From contig NZ_PXOQ01000009.1 of the NCBI RefSeq assembly GCF_003008425.1, positions 255,501 to 319,500 of the forward strand: a stretch of 64,000 nucleotides of DNA, written 5' to 3'. Positions 17,197 to 26,601 of the stretch are shown in pieces (within the stretch, counting starts at the first letter, position 1; each line of letters begins with the position of its first letter). The notes under the pieces are model-generated. The model was not told the origin of the DNA. It made no database searches and worked only from the letters and a program-made list of their open reading frames with translations. Origin of the DNA: Aurantibacter aestuarii. Lineage in GTDB: Bacteria; Bacteroidota; Bacteroidia; Flavobacteriales; Flavobacteriaceae. The position numbers were made by a program, and so were the translations under genes.

Positions 17197-17236
17197 AAAT
17201 GAAAAAATCCACTTGATTCCTCAAATGGATTTTAAA
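17197..17236 (-). terminator. Intrinsic terminator of the SPFH gene
   Basis: On the minus strand AAATCCATTTGA pairs with TCAAGTGGATTT around loop GGAA, followed by TTTCATTTT. It separates the SPFH gene from the SGNH hydrolase gene and argues against a start for the latter upstream of 17164. Confidence 0.8.
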
Positions 17237-17290
17237 TATAAGTTTTAAATTGAAAATAATTATGAAATATTTAAATTTTTAGTCAAAAAT

Positions 17291-18106
17291 TTATTGATTT
17301 CCTAAAATAATTGGTAATCCGGAATCTCCAGAACCAATAACAATGACTTTACTGTTTGGTGAATTACTCAATTTCATAGTTGCTTCTATTCCTTTATCCT
17401 TTAAAATTTGATCATTTAACGAAGCACTTAAAATTTTATTAGCATCTGCTTTACCTTGAGCTTCAATACGTACCTTTTCGGCTTCTTTTTGAGCTGTAAC
17501 TAATCTAAATTCGTATTCTAAAGATTCTTGTTCTTGTTTTAACTTACGTTCAATTGCGTCTTTAATAGTATTTGGTAAAGTTACATCACGCACTAAAACT
17601 TCATTTAATTGTACGTTTTGCTTATTTAAAATCTTTTTAGTTTCATCAAAAATTTCATCTTGAATAGCGTCACGCTTACTAGAATACAATTGCTCTGGCG
17701 TATAACGACCTACAACACTTCGGGCTGCACTTCTTATAGCTGGTTTAATGACGCGGTCCAAATAGTTTTCTCCAATAGATTTGTGTAATTTTCCTAATTG
17801 TGAATATACTGGCTCATACCAAGCAGATGCATCAATTTGAATTTCTAGTCCGTTAGAAGATAATACTTTCATTTTTTCAAATAATTCTTGCTGTCTTACT
17901 TCATATACAAAAACATCGTTCCATGGAGCTATTACATGAAATCCTTCGCCTAATGCAGGTTCATCTACAACTACACCACCATCAAAGGTTTTGTATAATA
18001 CGCCTGCTTGTCCAGATTTTATGGTAATAGCCGATTTAAATAATATAATTAAAATAATTATGATCCCAATAATTACTGGTATGCCTGCTTTTGGTAGTTT
18101 TTCCAT
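17291..18106 (-). CDS. Prohibitin-like SPFH/Band 7 membrane protein
   Basis: A 271-residue membrane-anchored protein. One N-terminal transmembrane helix (residues ~8-25, IPVIIGIIIILIILF) precedes an SPFH domain (VLYKTFDGGVVVDEPALGEGFHVIAPWNDVFVYEVRQQ, IDASAWYEPV, VVGRYTPEQLYSSKRDAIQ). A charged coiled coil follows (KLKQEQESLEYEFRLVTAQKEAEKVRIEAQGKADANK). Prohibitins form large ring assemblies that organise membrane proteases. It is 15 bases downstream of the VWA membrane protein gene and ends at a strong terminator. Confidence 0.9.
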   Translation of the reverse strand: MEKLPKAGIPVIIGIIIILIILFKSAITIKSGQAGVLYKTFDGGVVVDEPALGEGFHVIAPWNDVFVYEVRQQELFEKMKVLSSNGLEIQIDASAWYEPVYSQLGKLHKSIGENYLDRVIKPAIRSAARSVVGRYTPEQLYSSKRDAIQDEIFDETKKILNKQNVQLNEVLVRDVTLPNTIKDAIERKLKQEQESLEYEFRLVTAQKEAEKVRIEAQGKADANKILSASLNDQILKDKGIEATMKLSNSPNSKVIVIGSGDSGLPIILGNQ

Positions 18107-18121
18107 TTTCTATTTATAGTT

Positions 18122-20155
18122 TTAAATTAATCCTTTATATTTTCTAATAAACCATTCTACTGCTATTAATAAAATAATTATAAATAGTAAATAGTACCAG
18201 TTTATAAGTTCTTCGGTTGTGGTTTGACTTTTTTGTATAGGTAAATAACGCTTATCATTAAGTAAAACACTAATGTTTTCTTCAATACTACTTGCTGTTA
18301 CGACCTTAGTATTTTTTTCTTGTGCTATTATATTTAGTTTAGTAAAATTAGCACTAGAAAATTGAGTTTCAATATTATAATCTAAGATTTTGAAAGCACC
18401 AGACCTACTTAAATTTTCTTGAGGTACATTGACTGTGAATGTATAATCTCCCGCAGATAACTGACTTAGATTAACACTGTAATAATTATTATTTAATACC
18501 AAAGGTAAGGTTTTAGTTTCGTTTGTTTCGGTATTTTTCAAAGTAATTAAGACTTCTTGATTAGCTGTAAATTCGTAATTTTTATTAAAGACCTGAGCTT
18601 TTAGTATTTGAGCTTCTGTTCCATCGTAAAACGAAAGATAGTCTAAACTTAATCGCTCTTTACGTTGTTTTGAAGCTATGTATTGAATTGTTTTTCCAAT
18701 GAACTCATCAAAAGCCATAAAATTTTGCTGGTTCAAAAAACTTTGAGCTCTCCACTTCCATATATTTTCACCAAATAAAAACGCATGTCTTTGAGAACCA
18801 TCTTCTAAAGTTGCAAATAGAGATTCTTTTGTTTTAATACCATTAACCGTTTTATAAAGTAAGGTTTGATAAGCGTTATTGAATTTAGTAGTTCCAAAAG
18901 TGGATTGTAATGGAGGATAATCTTCAAAATCTAAATCTGGAATTATAAATGCATTAAACCCTGTGTTTAGCTCTGGTTGATAATCTTCAGTTTGCATAGT
19001 TGGTTCGAAATTGAAATATGCATTTTGTTTGTTTAAAAATCCCCAATCTGTTTTTGTGCCTGTAATGGTCCATGTATGTACTGCATTTGCGATTAAATCT
19101 GAATATAAATCCTTAAACAAACTATTTGGTTGATATAGTATAACTAATTGAAAATCATTAATCTGATTTTTTAATTCTTTTGGTTCTAATATTTTAGCCT
19201 GTCTTTGTTTATTAGTTTCAATACTTTTTTTAAGTACACCTAAATCTGGATGCATCAAGGTACTAACAATAGCGACTTTAGTGGACTCGTCCACGACTTC
19301 TATTGCAAAGTTTTTAGTATTGTTTACCGTATTTTTTTCGTTATCTAAAGTTGAAATGGATGCCACATAAGTTTGTACACCAACACGACTGGTTGGTAAC
19401 TCAATATTCAACACTTGGCTGTTATTTTCTTTTGAAAAATCAATAGTTTTTGAAAAGACTATACTACCATTATTTGAAATACTTAGTGTTTGTTGTACTG
19501 AAGCTTCACCTTGATACATTAAAATAAGTTCTACAGGAAACTTATTCTTTAAATAAGCGTATTTGTTAACGTTTAAGGTTTTTATACTTAAATCGTCATA
19601 AACAGTAGTATCTCCTACAATTATTGGATATATAGAATTGTTATAGGCTTTAGCACTAAATTCGTAATCGTTTCCTATCGTTTGGTTTCCATCGGTTATT
19701 AATACGGTTGGCGCTACTGTGCTTTTATAAATACGGTTTAATTCCTCTAAAGCTTTGCTAATATTGGTTTGTTTGCTTTTAAAGTTTAACGTATCTGATG
19801 TAGTTAATTGATCACTAAATTGATAGTTTATAATATTAAATTTCTTCTTTAAACGAGAATTATTGTTGTAAGCCTCTACAAGGCTTACAATAGTTTCTTT
19901 TTGTTTTAAAAAGTCTAGAGAGTTAGAATTATCTGCAACTACTAATAAGTTTGGTTTTTCATTATAAACCGTAGTGTTTTTAATTTTAGGATTTATAAGT
20001 AATATTAAAATTAAAAAAATAGTACAAAACCTAAGTATAGCAAAAAGCGCATTATGTTTAAATGCGCTTTTAGATTTATAATGATATAGAAATAATGAAG
20101 CTAAAAGTGCCACAATTACTGCTATAATTAGATATATATAAGTTTGGATTGTCAT
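18122..20155 (-). CDS. Membrane-anchored VWA-like domain protein
   Basis: A 677-residue protein with two N-terminal transmembrane helices (residues ~4-24 and 38-58), a large periplasmic region, and a C-terminal helix (NWYYLLFIIILLIAVEWFIRKYKGLI). After the second helix comes a von Willebrand factor A-like fold with a DNSNS metal-ion-adhesion motif (LLVVADNSNSLDFL) and APTVLITDGNQT. Beta-rich segments follow. The layout resembles Bat-type and large VWA proteins of Bacteroidetes. Its start abuts the stop of the secreted unknown upstream with no gap, so the two are co-transcribed. Function is unknown. Confidence 0.75.
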   Translation of the reverse strand: MTIQTYIYLIIAVIVALLASLFLYHYKSKSAFKHNALFAILRFCTIFLILILLINPKIKNTTVYNEKPNLLVVADNSNSLDFLKQKETIVSLVEAYNNNSRLKKKFNIINYQFSDQLTTSDTLNFKSKQTNISKALEELNRIYKSTVAPTVLITDGNQTIGNDYEFSAKAYNNSIYPIIVGDTTVYDDLSIKTLNVNKYAYLKNKFPVELILMYQGEASVQQTLSISNNGSIVFSKTIDFSKENNSQVLNIELPTSRVGVQTYVASISTLDNEKNTVNNTKNFAIEVVDESTKVAIVSTLMHPDLGVLKKSIETNKQRQAKILEPKELKNQINDFQLVILYQPNSLFKDLYSDLIANAVHTWTITGTKTDWGFLNKQNAYFNFEPTMQTEDYQPELNTGFNAFIIPDLDFEDYPPLQSTFGTTKFNNAYQTLLYKTVNGIKTKESLFATLEDGSQRHAFLFGENIWKWRAQSFLNQQNFMAFDEFIGKTIQYIASKQRKERLSLDYLSFYDGTEAQILKAQVFNKNYEFTANQEVLITLKNTETNETKTLPLVLNNNYYSVNLSQLSAGDYTFTVNVPQENLSRSGAFKILDYNIETQFSSANFTKLNIIAQEKNTKVVTASSIEENISVLLNDKRYLPIQKSQTTTEELINWYYLLFIIILLIAVEWFIRKYKGLI

Positions 20156-21169
20156 TTAAAATGAACCTGTTTCTATAGCTTTGTTTAAGTTTTTTAAATC
20201 TTTATTATTTATCATCCAAGAAGCTCCCTGATAATTTTGAAAAACCATATTACCTTTATTATCAAATATATTTACCACTTTAAAATGCCTTGATGGATTC
20301 ATAACTAAATAATAAGCTAATTCATTATTTTTTGTTTTTTCATATAATAACTCAGAAATTTCATCTTCTTGTTTTAAAACAAAAGAATAGTCATATTTTT
20401 TTAAAGTTTTATTTTTATGATGAGATTCAATTTGCTCTAAAGTATAACCATTACCAATGTATTCTTTAATGGTATACCCCATTATACTTAAATAACTAAT
20501 TAATAAATCATTATTTTTCAAATCTGATATTTCACTGGTTGAAAAATCTCCCCAAGAAATAAAAGATTCATTGTTTTTAATTTTATTATTAATAAATCTG
20601 AAATAATTTTCAATTTGAAATTTTCCAGTATGTAACTTTAATTGATTTTCTTTTTTAACACTTGTTTGAACCATACCTACTGAAGTTCTTGAACCAATAC
20701 TTATAAAAATATCTGCAAAGATAAAAGTATCTAATAATGTTTCCTTTTTCTTAACTTTATATTCTTTTAAAATACTAAACTCAATTCTTGTATTTTCATA
20801 AGATTTATCTGCATTAAAAGCCATATTTGAAGACCTATATTCACTAGTTGTAAAGTATACTATTGCATCTCCAATTTTAACTTTAGAAATTATTTCGCTT
20901 TCAGATATAACCTCATACTCACTAACATCCCATGAGTTTTTAACCATAGTTTTAAATTGTTCTAAATTAAAACTCGATTGATATACATCTTCATTATATA
21001 CAAAAAAGATTTTTGCATTTTTAATTTTATCAAAATCTTCCTGTTTTAACTCATCTGGTTTGTTGGTGTAAATTGATTTACTGTGCTTTATTTCTCCAAC
21101 ATATACTTGTGCATTAAGAGTTGTAAATCCAATTATTACAATTAAAATTGATAATAAATTTTTAATCAT
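20156..21169 (-). CDS. Secreted protein of unrecognised family, paralogue of the gene at 44054
   Basis: A 337-residue exported protein: signal peptide MIKNLLSILIVIIGFTTLNAQ, no lipobox and no T9SS sorting domain. I recognise no family. It is colinear with the protein encoded at 44054-45034. Shared landmarks are NSWDVSEYEVISESEI against NNWTISKFEFIKYSEI, and C-terminal FKVVNIFDNKGNMVFQNY...NNKDLKNLNKAI against INVINSTTGEIIYSKY...KSKDLKKLQKQV. It lies directly upstream of, and abuts, the VWA membrane protein gene, and probably functions in the periplasm or at the surface. Confidence 0.7.
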   Translation of the reverse strand: MIKNLLSILIVIIGFTTLNAQVYVGEIKHSKSIYTNKPDELKQEDFDKIKNAKIFFVYNEDVYQSSFNLEQFKTMVKNSWDVSEYEVISESEIISKVKIGDAIVYFTTSEYRSSNMAFNADKSYENTRIEFSILKEYKVKKKETLLDTFIFADIFISIGSRTSVGMVQTSVKKENQLKLHTGKFQIENYFRFINNKIKNNESFISWGDFSTSEISDLKNNDLLISYLSIMGYTIKEYIGNGYTLEQIESHHKNKTLKKYDYSFVLKQEDEISELLYEKTKNNELAYYLVMNPSRHFKVVNIFDNKGNMVFQNYQGASWMINNKDLKNLNKAIETGSF

Positions 21170-21213
21170 TTTATATTTTTTATTTTAAAATTTATAACCT
21201 TGGAAAAGTAAAT

Positions 21214-21279
21214 TTAAATAGCAGATCTGCAAGCAGTTACTAAAATTAATACTACTAGAACAATAATTATTTTTTTCAT
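21214..21279 (-). CDS. Tiny candidate lipoprotein (21 residues)
   Basis: The frame MKKIIIVLVVLILVTACRSAI is a complete lipoprotein signal peptide with lipobox VTAC, leaving only Cys-Arg-Ser-Ala-Ile after processing. It lies between fabG and the secreted unknown on the same strand, 28 bases after the fabG stop. Such tiny lipopeptides exist (entericidin-like), but this may also be a decayed lipoprotein gene. Translation is not proven. Confidence 0.4.
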   Translation of the reverse strand: MKKIIIVLVVLILVTACRSAI

Positions 21280-21307
21280 TATTTATTTATGAAGTTTATA
21301 CTTTAAA

Positions 21308-22054
21308 TTAAGTTAACATTCCGCCATCTACATTAAGCGTTTGTCCTGTAACGTAAGCAGACATATCGCTTGCTAAGAATACACAAACATTAGCTACATC
21401 TTCTGGAGAACCACCACGTTTTAAAGGAATAGAATCTCTCCAACCTTGAACGGTTTTTTCGTCTAACTTAGCTGTCATTTCGGTTTCTATAAAACCTGGA
21501 GCAATCACATTACTTCTAATGTTTCTTGAGCCTAACTCTAAAGCCACAGATTTAGAAAAGCCAATAATACCAGCTTTACTTGCCGCATAGTTAGTTTGCC
21601 CTGCATTACCTTTAACACCAACTACAGAACTCATGTTAATAATTGAGCCTTTACGTTGCTTAAGCATGGTACGTTGTACAGCTTTAGTCATGTTAAATAC
21701 CGATTTTAAATTAACTTCTATAACCGTATCAAAATCTTCTTCTGAAATACGCATTAATAAATTATCCTTTGTAATTCCAGCATTATTAATTAATACATCA
21801 ATACTACCAAATTCTGCTACAACTGCATCTGCTAGTTCCTGAGATTCTGTAAAGCTTGCTGCGTTACTTTTATAGCCTTTAGCTTTTACGCCTAAAGCGG
21901 TTAATTCTTTTTCTAACTCGTTTGCCGCTTCCACAGAAGAGCTGTAAGTAAATGCTACGTTAGCACCGTTTTTTGCAAAAACTTCTGCAATTCCTTTACC
22001 TATACCTCTACTTGCTCCTGTTATTATAGCTGTTTTACCTTCTAAAAGCTTCAT
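21308..22054 (-). CDS. fabG: 3-oxoacyl-[acyl-carrier-protein] reductase
   Basis: A 248-residue SDR enzyme that reduces 3-oxoacyl-ACP in fatty acid elongation. Motifs: TGASRGIGKGIAE, NNAGITKDNLLMRISEEDFDTVIEVNL, catalytic Ser in NMSSVVGVKGNAGQ, NYAASKAG, RSNVIAPGFIETEMT, and C-terminal YVTGQTLNVDGGM. These closely match housekeeping FabG rather than a generic SDR. The 143-base upstream gap holds a terminator for the M16 gene. Confidence 0.93.
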   Translation of the reverse strand: MKLLEGKTAIITGASRGIGKGIAEVFAKNGANVAFTYSSSVEAANELEKELTALGVKAKGYKSNAASFTESQELADAVVAEFGSIDVLINNAGITKDNLLMRISEEDFDTVIEVNLKSVFNMTKAVQRTMLKQRKGSIINMSSVVGVKGNAGQTNYAASKAGIIGFSKSVALELGSRNIRSNVIAPGFIETEMTAKLDEKTVQGWRDSIPLKRGGSPEDVANVCVFLASDMSAYVTGQTLNVDGGMLT

Positions 22055-22123
22055 ATATAAATGGTTTAGTTTTATTTATTAATAAGTTCAAATATACTAA
22101 TAAAGCCGACTTTTAAAAACTAA

Positions 22124-22156
22124 AAATCCCTTCAATTTTTAGTATTGAAGGGATTT
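22124..22156. terminator. Intrinsic terminator downstream of the M16 peptidase gene
   Basis: AAATCCCTTCAAT and ATTGAAGGGATTT are exact 13-base inverted arms around a 7-base loop, with a T-rich tract on the minus strand. It ends transcription of the gene at 22198-25176 before fabG. Confidence 0.85.
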
Positions 22157-22197
22157 ATTTTTTAAGCAAAATGCTTTACAGTTAACTAACTTTAGGT

Positions 22198-25176
22198 TTA
22201 CAACTTAACTTCTTTAGGTTTTTCATAATTAAACAGATAATCGATATCCATTTCCTGAACTTTACCTAAACGCTTTAATTCTTTAAAGTCGATGTCTTTC
22301 TTGTTACCAATAACCATAACATTATAGTTTTCGCCTTTAATGTTTTTGTTAAAGAATTCACGAAGGTCTTTTAACTCCATATTCTTAATAGCTTCGTACA
22401 TTTCTTTACGGTTATCGTTTTCTATACCACGTTTCTTTAAGCTCTCATAATTCCAGAAAATACTAGATTTTGTAATACGTTGAGAAGCTAATTCTTTTAA
22501 AACAGATTCTTTAGCCGATTGAAATTGTTCTTCAGATTCTGGCATGTCATTCATTAACGTCATCATGGCGTCTACAGCCTGTGGCATTTTATTAGCCTGA
22601 GTTCCCATATACGCCATAACATAATTAGAATCTTCTTTATCTGATGCATCTGCATAGTAAGCATAGGCTGAATACGCTAAAGCTTTAGATTCTCTAATTT
22701 CTTGGAATACAATAGAAGATAATCCGCTACCGAAATACGTATTAAACAACGTTGAAGCAGCCATGTTTTCTGGTTTAAAAGGTTCTCCTTTTGCTAAAAA
22801 CATCATTTCTGCTTGTACCATATCGAAATCTACAAAATAAACATTTCCTCCAGTTTCTTGTTCATCGTAAACCACAGCTTCAGGATAGTCTTTTAATTGT
22901 ACTGAAACTTTATGATGGTTGTTTAAAGCAGAAACAGCATCTTCAACATCTTTTCCGTAATAAAAAATGCGGTGTTTATAATTTTTTAAATCTGTAGCAA
23001 TAGCAACTAATTCTTCAGGATTAATAGCTTTTAACTCGCTAATTGTCATTATATTTCTCAATCGAGAATTCTCTCCATACTTAGCATAGTTTGTAAGACC
23101 GTTTCTTAAAATAGCACCTTTATTCGTTTTGGTATCTTGTCTTGATTTAGCTATGGATTCTACTAACTTATCGTAAGCTTCAGGATTAGACTTTGCATTA
23201 GTAAGTAAGTCTTCCAATAATTCTAAACCTTTTGGCAAATTTTCCTTAAGACCAGACAGCGTGATATAACTTTTTTCTGCTCCTGCATTTACTCTGTAAT
23301 CTATACCTAATTTATAAAACTCTTTCTTTAATTCTTCAGCCGTGTATTTGTCGGTTCCTAAATATTCAAGATAGTTTACTGCTAAACCTAATTTTTGATC
23401 GCTATCATAGCCCATATCGAAAATAAGATTTAAATCGAATAAATCATTCGTTTCATTTTCTACATAAGATACATTAATACCACTATCGGTTTTAGTCTCT
23501 TTAATTGCGGTTTTATAATCTATATATTTAGGCTCTAAAGGCTGAGACTCCATTTTATTAAATTTCTGAATAAAATCTGAAGACTTACCTCTATTTAAAT
23601 TAATTTGAGTAATACCTGGATTTTGAACTTTAGCAATAGATTTGTCTTCTCCTTGACGCTTATAAGTTACCACATAATTGTCTTTGTAAAACGAATTAGC
23701 AAAATCGACTAATTCCTTTTTAGAAATCATTTTTAAATCGTCTAAAAACGAAACTTTATCTTTCCATTCTTCATGATGAATAAAAGCATCATAATAGGCT
23801 GTTGCTACAGCTGTAGCGTTTTCGTATCGACGCATTTGCGATTTTTTTAAATCGTTTACAACAGCCTCAATCATCCACTCTTCAAAATTACCAGCTTTTA
23901 ACTCATTAATTTGAGTTAAGATTAGAGACTTAACTTCATCTAAAGTTTGTCCGTCTTTTGGTCTACCAGAAAAATTATGATAGCCATAATCATTTAAAAA
24001 TTGAGTAGAACAACCAGCATATTGAACTAATTGTTTCTGATTTAGATTTAAATCGATAATTCCAGCGTTTCCATTAGCTAAAATCATATCACATAAGGTC
24101 ACTAACTTTTCTTCCTTAGTGTTAACTCCTTTAGATCTGAACGCAATAGAAACACTTTCTGCAGTTGGACCAAACACTTCTTTTACAACAGGAGCTGTAA
24201 GTGGTGTTTCTTTTGGTAATTCTGGATGAACTACTTCTTTTTTCTCAAATTTTCCAAAGTTATCATTTACCTTTTTTATAGTAGCATCAAAATCTAAATC
24301 TCCCACTAAAACTACTGCCATGTTATTAGGCACATAATATTTATCGAAATAATTATTAATATCTACCATTGAAGGATTTTTTAAATGCTCTGCCGTACCA
24401 ATAGTGGTTTGTTGTCCGTAAGGATGGTTTGGAAATAAACCTTCTAACATAGCTGCATATTGCTTACGTCCGTCATTATCCTGTCCTCTGTTAAACTCTT
24501 CAAACACCGCTTCTAATTCGGTATGAAATAAGCGTAATACTAATTGGCTAAAACGTTCTGTCTCCACAGTAAGCCATTTATCTAGTTCGTTTGCTGGAAT
24601 TTTATTTTTATAGACCGTTTCTTCAAACCAAGTATGAGCATTGGTACCTGTTGCTCCAAGAGATGTTAACATCTTATCATACTCATTAGCAATAGAATAA
24701 TTAGATGCAATTAAAGAAACAGAATCTATTTTCTTATATAGAATACTTTTTTTATCTGGATTGGTTTCTGCACGATGTAACTCGTATAGATTTGAAATCT
24801 GATCTAAATATTTTTTCTCTTCTTCCCAATTTTCTGTACCTATTTCATCTGTTCCTTTAAATACCATGTGTTCTAAATAGTGCGCTAAACCTGTAGATTC
24901 TTTAGGATCGTAATTAGATCCAGCACGAACGGCAATGTAAGTTTGAATGGTTGGTTCTTCCTCATTTTTGCTCAGATAGACTTTAAGTCCGTTATCTAAA
25001 GTGTACAAACGTAACCCGGTAGGATCGTTTTTAACTGTTTCGTAACTAAACCCATTAGCATCTTTTTGGGTTTGTACAACTGCCATAGCTGTATCCTTGG
25101 ATTTATTGTTATCTTTTTTACAGCTAAAAGAAACGACTAGTAATGCCAAAACAGGCAAGAGTTTAAAATACTTCAT
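22198..25176 (-). CDS. M16 family zinc metallopeptidase, lipoprotein
   Basis: A 992-residue pitrilysin/insulinase-type protease. The lipobox VVSFSCKK gives a lipid-anchored Cys19, so it is expected on the periplasmic side of a membrane. The catalytic zinc motif HYLEH is at residues 99-103 (GLAHYLEHMVFKGT), with downstream ETERFSQLVLRLFHTELEAVFEEFNR supplying the third ligand Glu. A second, inactive M16 half follows from about residue 550 (TDSGINVSYVENETNDLFDLNLIFDMG), as in two-domain single-chain members. The substrate is probably periplasmic peptides. Monocistronic, with its own terminator. Confidence 0.9.
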   Translation of the reverse strand: MKYFKLLPVLALLVVSFSCKKDNNKSKDTAMAVVQTQKDANGFSYETVKNDPTGLRLYTLDNGLKVYLSKNEEEPTIQTYIAVRAGSNYDPKESTGLAHYLEHMVFKGTDEIGTENWEEEKKYLDQISNLYELHRAETNPDKKSILYKKIDSVSLIASNYSIANEYDKMLTSLGATGTNAHTWFEETVYKNKIPANELDKWLTVETERFSQLVLRLFHTELEAVFEEFNRGQDNDGRKQYAAMLEGLFPNHPYGQQTTIGTAEHLKNPSMVDINNYFDKYYVPNNMAVVLVGDLDFDATIKKVNDNFGKFEKKEVVHPELPKETPLTAPVVKEVFGPTAESVSIAFRSKGVNTKEEKLVTLCDMILANGNAGIIDLNLNQKQLVQYAGCSTQFLNDYGYHNFSGRPKDGQTLDEVKSLILTQINELKAGNFEEWMIEAVVNDLKKSQMRRYENATAVATAYYDAFIHHEEWKDKVSFLDDLKMISKKELVDFANSFYKDNYVVTYKRQGEDKSIAKVQNPGITQINLNRGKSSDFIQKFNKMESQPLEPKYIDYKTAIKETKTDSGINVSYVENETNDLFDLNLIFDMGYDSDQKLGLAVNYLEYLGTDKYTAEELKKEFYKLGIDYRVNAGAEKSYITLSGLKENLPKGLELLEDLLTNAKSNPEAYDKLVESIAKSRQDTKTNKGAILRNGLTNYAKYGENSRLRNIMTISELKAINPEELVAIATDLKNYKHRIFYYGKDVEDAVSALNNHHKVSVQLKDYPEAVVYDEQETGGNVYFVDFDMVQAEMMFLAKGEPFKPENMAASTLFNTYFGSGLSSIVFQEIRESKALAYSAYAYYADASDKEDSNYVMAYMGTQANKMPQAVDAMMTLMNDMPESEEQFQSAKESVLKELASQRITKSSIFWNYESLKKRGIENDNRKEMYEAIKNMELKDLREFFNKNIKGENYNVMVIGNKKDIDFKELKRLGKVQEMDIDYLFNYEKPKEVKL

Positions 25177-25198
25177 AAGTTTAATTTTGGTTTATAAA

Positions 25199-25234
25199 AA
25201 AAGTTCGTTAGACTATAATAGCCTAACGAACTTT
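25199..25234 (-). terminator. Intrinsic terminator of sucD
   Basis: Exact arms AAAGTTCGTTAG and CTAACGAACTTT with a loop of about 12 bases. On the minus strand it is followed by a T-tract (TTTTTTTATAAAC). Confidence 0.85.
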
Positions 25235-25262
25235 AAATTAATTTATTTTTATACTAAATATA

Positions 25263-26135
25263 TTATCCTAAAACTTCAGCTACTTTTTTACCAATTTCTG
25301 CTGGAGAATCCACAACGTGGATTCCACAAGCTTTCATAATAGCTTTTTTAGCCTGAGCTGTATCATCCGATCCACCTACAATAGCACCTGCGTGACCCAT
25401 TGTACGACCAGCTGGAGCAGTTTCGCCTGCTATAAAACCAACTACTGGTTTTTTTGATCCACTAGCTTTGTACCAGTTAGCTGCATCTGCTTCTAATTGA
25501 CCACCTATTTCACCAATCATTACAACACATTCGGTTTCTGGGTCGTTTATTAATAACTCTACCGCTTCTTTGGTAGTTGTACCAATAATTGGATCTCCAC
25601 CAATACCAATAGCAGTAGTAATACCTAAACCTTGTTTTACAACTTGGTCTGCAGCTTCGTAAGTTAAAGTTCCAGATTTAGATACAATTCCAACATTTCC
25701 TTTTTTGAAAACGAAACCTGGCATGATACCAACTTTAGCTTCACCTGGAGTTATAACACCTGGGCAGTTAGGACCAATTAAGCGACAGTTTTTTCCTTTT
25801 ATATAATCTGCAGCTTTAATCATGTCTGCTACAGGAATACCTTCAGTAATGGTAATAATCACTTTTATCCCAGCGTCTGCAGCTTCCATAATAGCATCTG
25901 CAGCAAATGCTGGCGGAACAAAAATAATAGTTGTATCTGCTCCTGCTTTTTGTACAGCTTCTTCTACTGTATTAAATACCGGACGATCTAAGTGTGTTTG
26001 ACCACCTTTACCTGGAGTAACACCTCCAACAACATTAGTTCCGTACTCTATCATTTGACTAGCGTGAAAAGAACCTTCACTACCAGTAAAACCTTGAACT
26101 ATAATTTTTGAATCTTTATTAACTAATACGCTCAT
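25263..26135 (-). CDS. sucD: Succinyl-CoA synthetase, alpha subunit
   Basis: A 290-residue TCA-cycle enzyme subunit. CoA-binding Rossmann part: [20 protein letters not shown] and [12 protein letters not shown]. Then [38 protein letters not shown], and the phosphorylated His in [10 protein letters not shown]. Length is typical. The beta-subunit gene is not in this window. Upstream lies a long palindrome overlapping a candidate -7 box. Confidence 0.97.
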   Translation of the reverse strand: MSVLVNKDSKIIVQGFTGSEGSFHASQMIEYGTNVVGGVTPGKGGQTHLDRPVFNTVEEAVQKAGADTTIIFVPPAFAADAIMEAADAGIKVIITITEGIPVADMIKAADYIKGKNCRLIGPNCPGVITPGEAKVGIMPGFVFKKGNVGIVSKSGTLTYEAADQVVKQGLGITTAIGIGGDPIIGTTTKEAVELLINDPETECVVMIGEIGGQLEADAANWYKASGSKKPVVGFIAGETAPAGRTMGHAGAIVGGSDDTAQAKKAIMKACGIHVVDSPAEIGKKVAEVLG

Positions 26136-26156
26136 GTTTAATTTTTTGATTTTTTA

Positions 26157-26185
26157 ACCTTCACAAAAGTAAGTTTTATGAAGGT
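26157..26185. promoter_or_regulatory. Palindrome overlapping a candidate -7 box upstream of sucD
   Basis: Arms ACCTTCACAAAA and TTTTATGAAGGT (one mismatch) flank GTAAG. On the minus strand TACTTTTG (26171-26164) within it matches TAnnTTTG, 28 bases before the sucD start. It is either an operator or an mRNA hairpin; no T-tract adjoins it, so a terminator is less likely. Confidence 0.5.
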
Positions 26186-26235
26186 ATTTAAAAAAGTATT
26201 TTTGGTTTAATTTTAATTTAATTATAGTCGTTTTA

Positions 26236-26601
26236 TTAATGGTCTGCCAATTGACTAATTTGATTAATTTTGTAAACTTTAGAGTCCTTAACTTCTACTA
26301 TAGAAATGAAATTAGCCAAAGCGTCTTCCTTTTCTGGACGTTCTATTGCTGTAACATATACGGTAAACCTTACGGTAACAAAGTTGCTTTCTTCGTGTAA
26401 TTGATGAATTTGAGCTTGATACGAATGGAAATTTCTTTTTAACTCGCTGAATAGATTTTTGACATCCTCTAAGTTGTAATGTAAAGTACCTTTAGAACTG
26501 TTCCATGTCATTTCAAAATCATCATGAAAATAAGACATTACATTTGCATCCTTAACAAAGTCTAAAGTATAAAATTTGGATATAATTTCTTTTGCAGACA
26601 T
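26236..26601 (-). CDS. NTF2-like / SnoaL-type protein
   Basis: A 121-residue protein with a nuclear transport factor 2-like fold pattern: an N-terminal helix with FYTLDFVKDANVMSYFHDDFEMTWNSSKG, then beta strands TVRFTVYVTAIE and FISIVEVKDSKVYKINQISQLAD. Similar small proteins bind or convert hydrophobic ligands, but the residues here do not identify an enzyme. It starts directly after the stop of the LpxD-like gene with no gap, so it belongs to the lipid A cluster transcript. Confidence 0.7.
   Translation of the reverse strand: MSAKEIISKFYTLDFVKDANVMSYFHDDFEMTWNSSKGTLHYNLEDVKNLFSELKRNFHSYQAQIHQLHEESNFVTVRFTVYVTAIERPEKEDALANFISIVEVKDSKVYKINQISQLADH

Noticed and set aside
25097-25339. 80-codon plus-strand frame spanning the M16-sucD gap
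   Set aside because: It crosses the sucD terminator and the starts or ends of two clear genes; no domain is visible.
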